Part shown: positions 5,677 to 6,350 of the stretch, in pieces
Layout of the letters: the number at the start of each line of letters is the position of its first letter
Position numbering within the stretch: position 1 is the first letter of the stretch
DNA from: Eubacterium sp.
Lineage (GTDB): Bacteria; Bacillota; Clostridia; Oscillospirales; Acutalibacteraceae
Length of the DNA stretch: 6,350 nt
Reading direction: 5' to 3'
NCBI GenBank assembly: GCA_029059925.1
Contig: JAIDVA010000294.1
Span: forward strand, 1 to 6,350
Program-made: the position numbers and the translations under genes
Notes under the pieces: model-generated
What the model saw: the letters and a program-made list of their open reading frames with translations, nothing else
The model's database searches: none
What the model was told of the DNA's origin: nothing

Positions 5677-5705
5677 ATACTATCAGAAATATAATAAAAA
5701 TGCAA
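5677..5705 (-). promoter_or_regulatory. Promoter of the mrnC-GNAT operon
   Basis: On the - strand, TTGCAT (5705-5700), a 17-base spacer, then TAGTAT (5682-5677) preceded by TG with one base between (extended -10). Transcription would start near 5670, giving a leader of about 20 bases containing the AGAGGTGAT ribosome binding site. The -35 box begins 5 bases after the hairpin at 5711-5755. Confidence 0.65.
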
Positions 5706-5710
5706 TATAT

Positions 5711-5755
5711 AACAATGACGGCTGATTTGCATATTACAAATCAGCCGTCATTGTT
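5711..5755 (-). terminator. 19-bp perfect hairpin after the zinc-ribbon gene
   Basis: Arms AACAATGACGGCTGATTTG (5711-5729) and CAAATCAGCCGTCATTGTT (5737-5755) are exact inverse complements around a 7-base loop. It begins 3 bases after the stop codon of the zinc-ribbon gene. The - strand tail is ATATATTGCATTTTTATT, so a solid T run appears only about 10 bases later. A terminator is the most likely role; an mRNA-stabilising 3' hairpin is the alternative. Confidence 0.75.
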
Positions 5756-5758
5756 GTA

Positions 5759-6307
5759 TTATTTAAAATACTCTTCATTATCCATAACAAATTTTCTAAT
5801 ATAAATATCAAAGCCTAATGCTATACCGCCTATTAAACCTCCTAAAACAATATTTACAATTAAGAATATTATGTTCGAAGTACCCTGCTTTTCAAAATTT
5901 TCATAAACCCCATCAGGCATTTCTGACAGAGACTTGCTATACTTCATTCTGCTCACACCTATGTAAATGTTCCATAATCCGACAAGCACCGGTGTAAAAT
6001 ATGTGAACATTCCCCCTATAATCTGAACAGCAGCAATTACAAACCATATTATTGCCGCAGTTTTTTCATATTCAGCCAGCTTTTTAAAAGCTTCCTCCTT
6101 TGTACTCACATTATTTGTAGAAACAGACGTATTTGATACAGTAGTCTTTCTGATTGCCATGCCACAATTCAGACATACCTCTGCATTCGGATTTATCTCT
6201 TTGCCGCAATGACAGCAGTATTTGTCACCGACACCGTTTTTTACACCGCAGTTTAGGCAAATCGCCTGATTTTCATTGATTTCATTTCCGCAATTCTTAC
6301 AATACAT
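5759..6307 (-). CDS. Double zinc-ribbon membrane protein of unknown function
   Basis: A 182-residue protein, not recognised beyond its domains. Two zinc ribbons open it with the same spacing: C3-x2-C6-x10-C17-x2-C20 and C31-x2-C34-x10-C45-x2-C48. A Ser/Thr/Asn-rich linker (about 54-70) and a short charged helix (about 70-83) follow, then hydrophobic segments at about 84-104, 105-119 and 145-169, and a charged tail. The ribbons would be cytoplasmic and tethered to the membrane; there is no signal peptide. Proteins of this zinc-ribbon plus membrane type are common in Clostridia and mostly uncharacterised. The start is firm: AAGGAG at 6320-6315, 7 bases before ATG. Its promoter is probably beyond the right edge. 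A 19-bp hairpin right after the stop separates it from mrnC. Confidence 0.85.
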   Translation of the reverse strand: MYCKNCGNEINENQAICLNCGVKNGVGDKYCCHCGKEINPNAEVCLNCGMAIRKTTVSNTSVSTNNVSTKEEAFKKLAEYEKTAAIIWFVIAAVQIIGGMFTYFTPVLVGLWNIYIGVSRMKYSKSLSEMPDGVYENFEKQGTSNIIFLIVNIVLGGLIGGIALGFDIYIRKFVMDNEEYFK

Positions 6308-6350
6308 TTTTATTCTCCTTACTGTATATATTTGTCAATTATTACAATAC

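Noticed and set aside
6333..6338. TTGACA on the - strand as the -35 box of the zinc-ribbon gene
   Set aside because: A -10 box at the proper distance would fall on the ribosome binding site and has no TATAAT likeness; transcription would start at the start codon. The real promoter is probably partly or wholly outside the window.
1..6350. CRISPR array, insertion sequence ends, or riboswitch
   Set aside because: There are no regularly spaced repeats, no transposase gene or terminal inverted repeats, and no leader long enough for a riboswitch before any gene whose upstream region is visible; the predicted leaders are about 14-30 bases.

Overview
This window looks like a piece of a Clostridia chromosome, probably from an Oscillospiraceae/Ruminococcus-type gut Firmicute. 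The reasons are the low to moderate GC, the consensus sigma-A promoters with short leaders, the AGGAGG-type ribosome binding sites, a Mini-RNase III (MrnC, a Gram-positive and cyanobacterial enzyme), and the tight hairpin terminators. Standard bacterial code fits: TGA ends three of the seven genes and interrupts none. The taxon is an inference from style, not a match to a known genome.

Left part, + strand. A GIY-YIG (T5orf172-like) nuclease fused to a DUF4357 domain (43-732) is noticeably AT-rich. After a 144-base gene-free stretch and a terminator (877-910) comes a single-gene unit with its own promoter: a YoaK/DUF1275 membrane protein (979-1650) closed by a second terminator built on almost the same stem. 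Next is a ClC-type chloride/proton antiporter with a C-terminal RCK_C domain (1792-3357), driven by a strong promoter whose -10 box occupies the site of the longest possible start codon. A PHP-domain metal hydrolase of the CehA/McbA type (3408-4409) follows 50 bases later with a good ribosome binding site and no terminator between, so it is probably co-transcribed with the ClC gene.

Middle, convergent junction (4410-4627). The + strand units end at a 14-bp hairpin with a GCAA loop. The - strand tRNA-Val ends at its own terminator 3 bases after its CCA end. Between them lie a bulged hairpin of unknown role and a tandem 15-bp duplication.

Right part, - strand. In transcription order: a double zinc-ribbon membrane protein (6307-5759), a 19-bp hairpin, a promoter, mrnC (5651-5265), a GNAT acetyltransferase 4 bases behind it (5260-4742), then a perfect-consensus promoter (TTGACA, 17 bases, TATAAT) for tRNA-Val(UAC). 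The -35 box of that promoter contains the stop codon of the GNAT gene.

The genes are mostly independent housekeeping or accessory units rather than one pathway. I found no multi-gene system that looks undescribed. The most useful observations concern start-site correction, promoter/stop overlap, twin terminators and unexplained hairpins.
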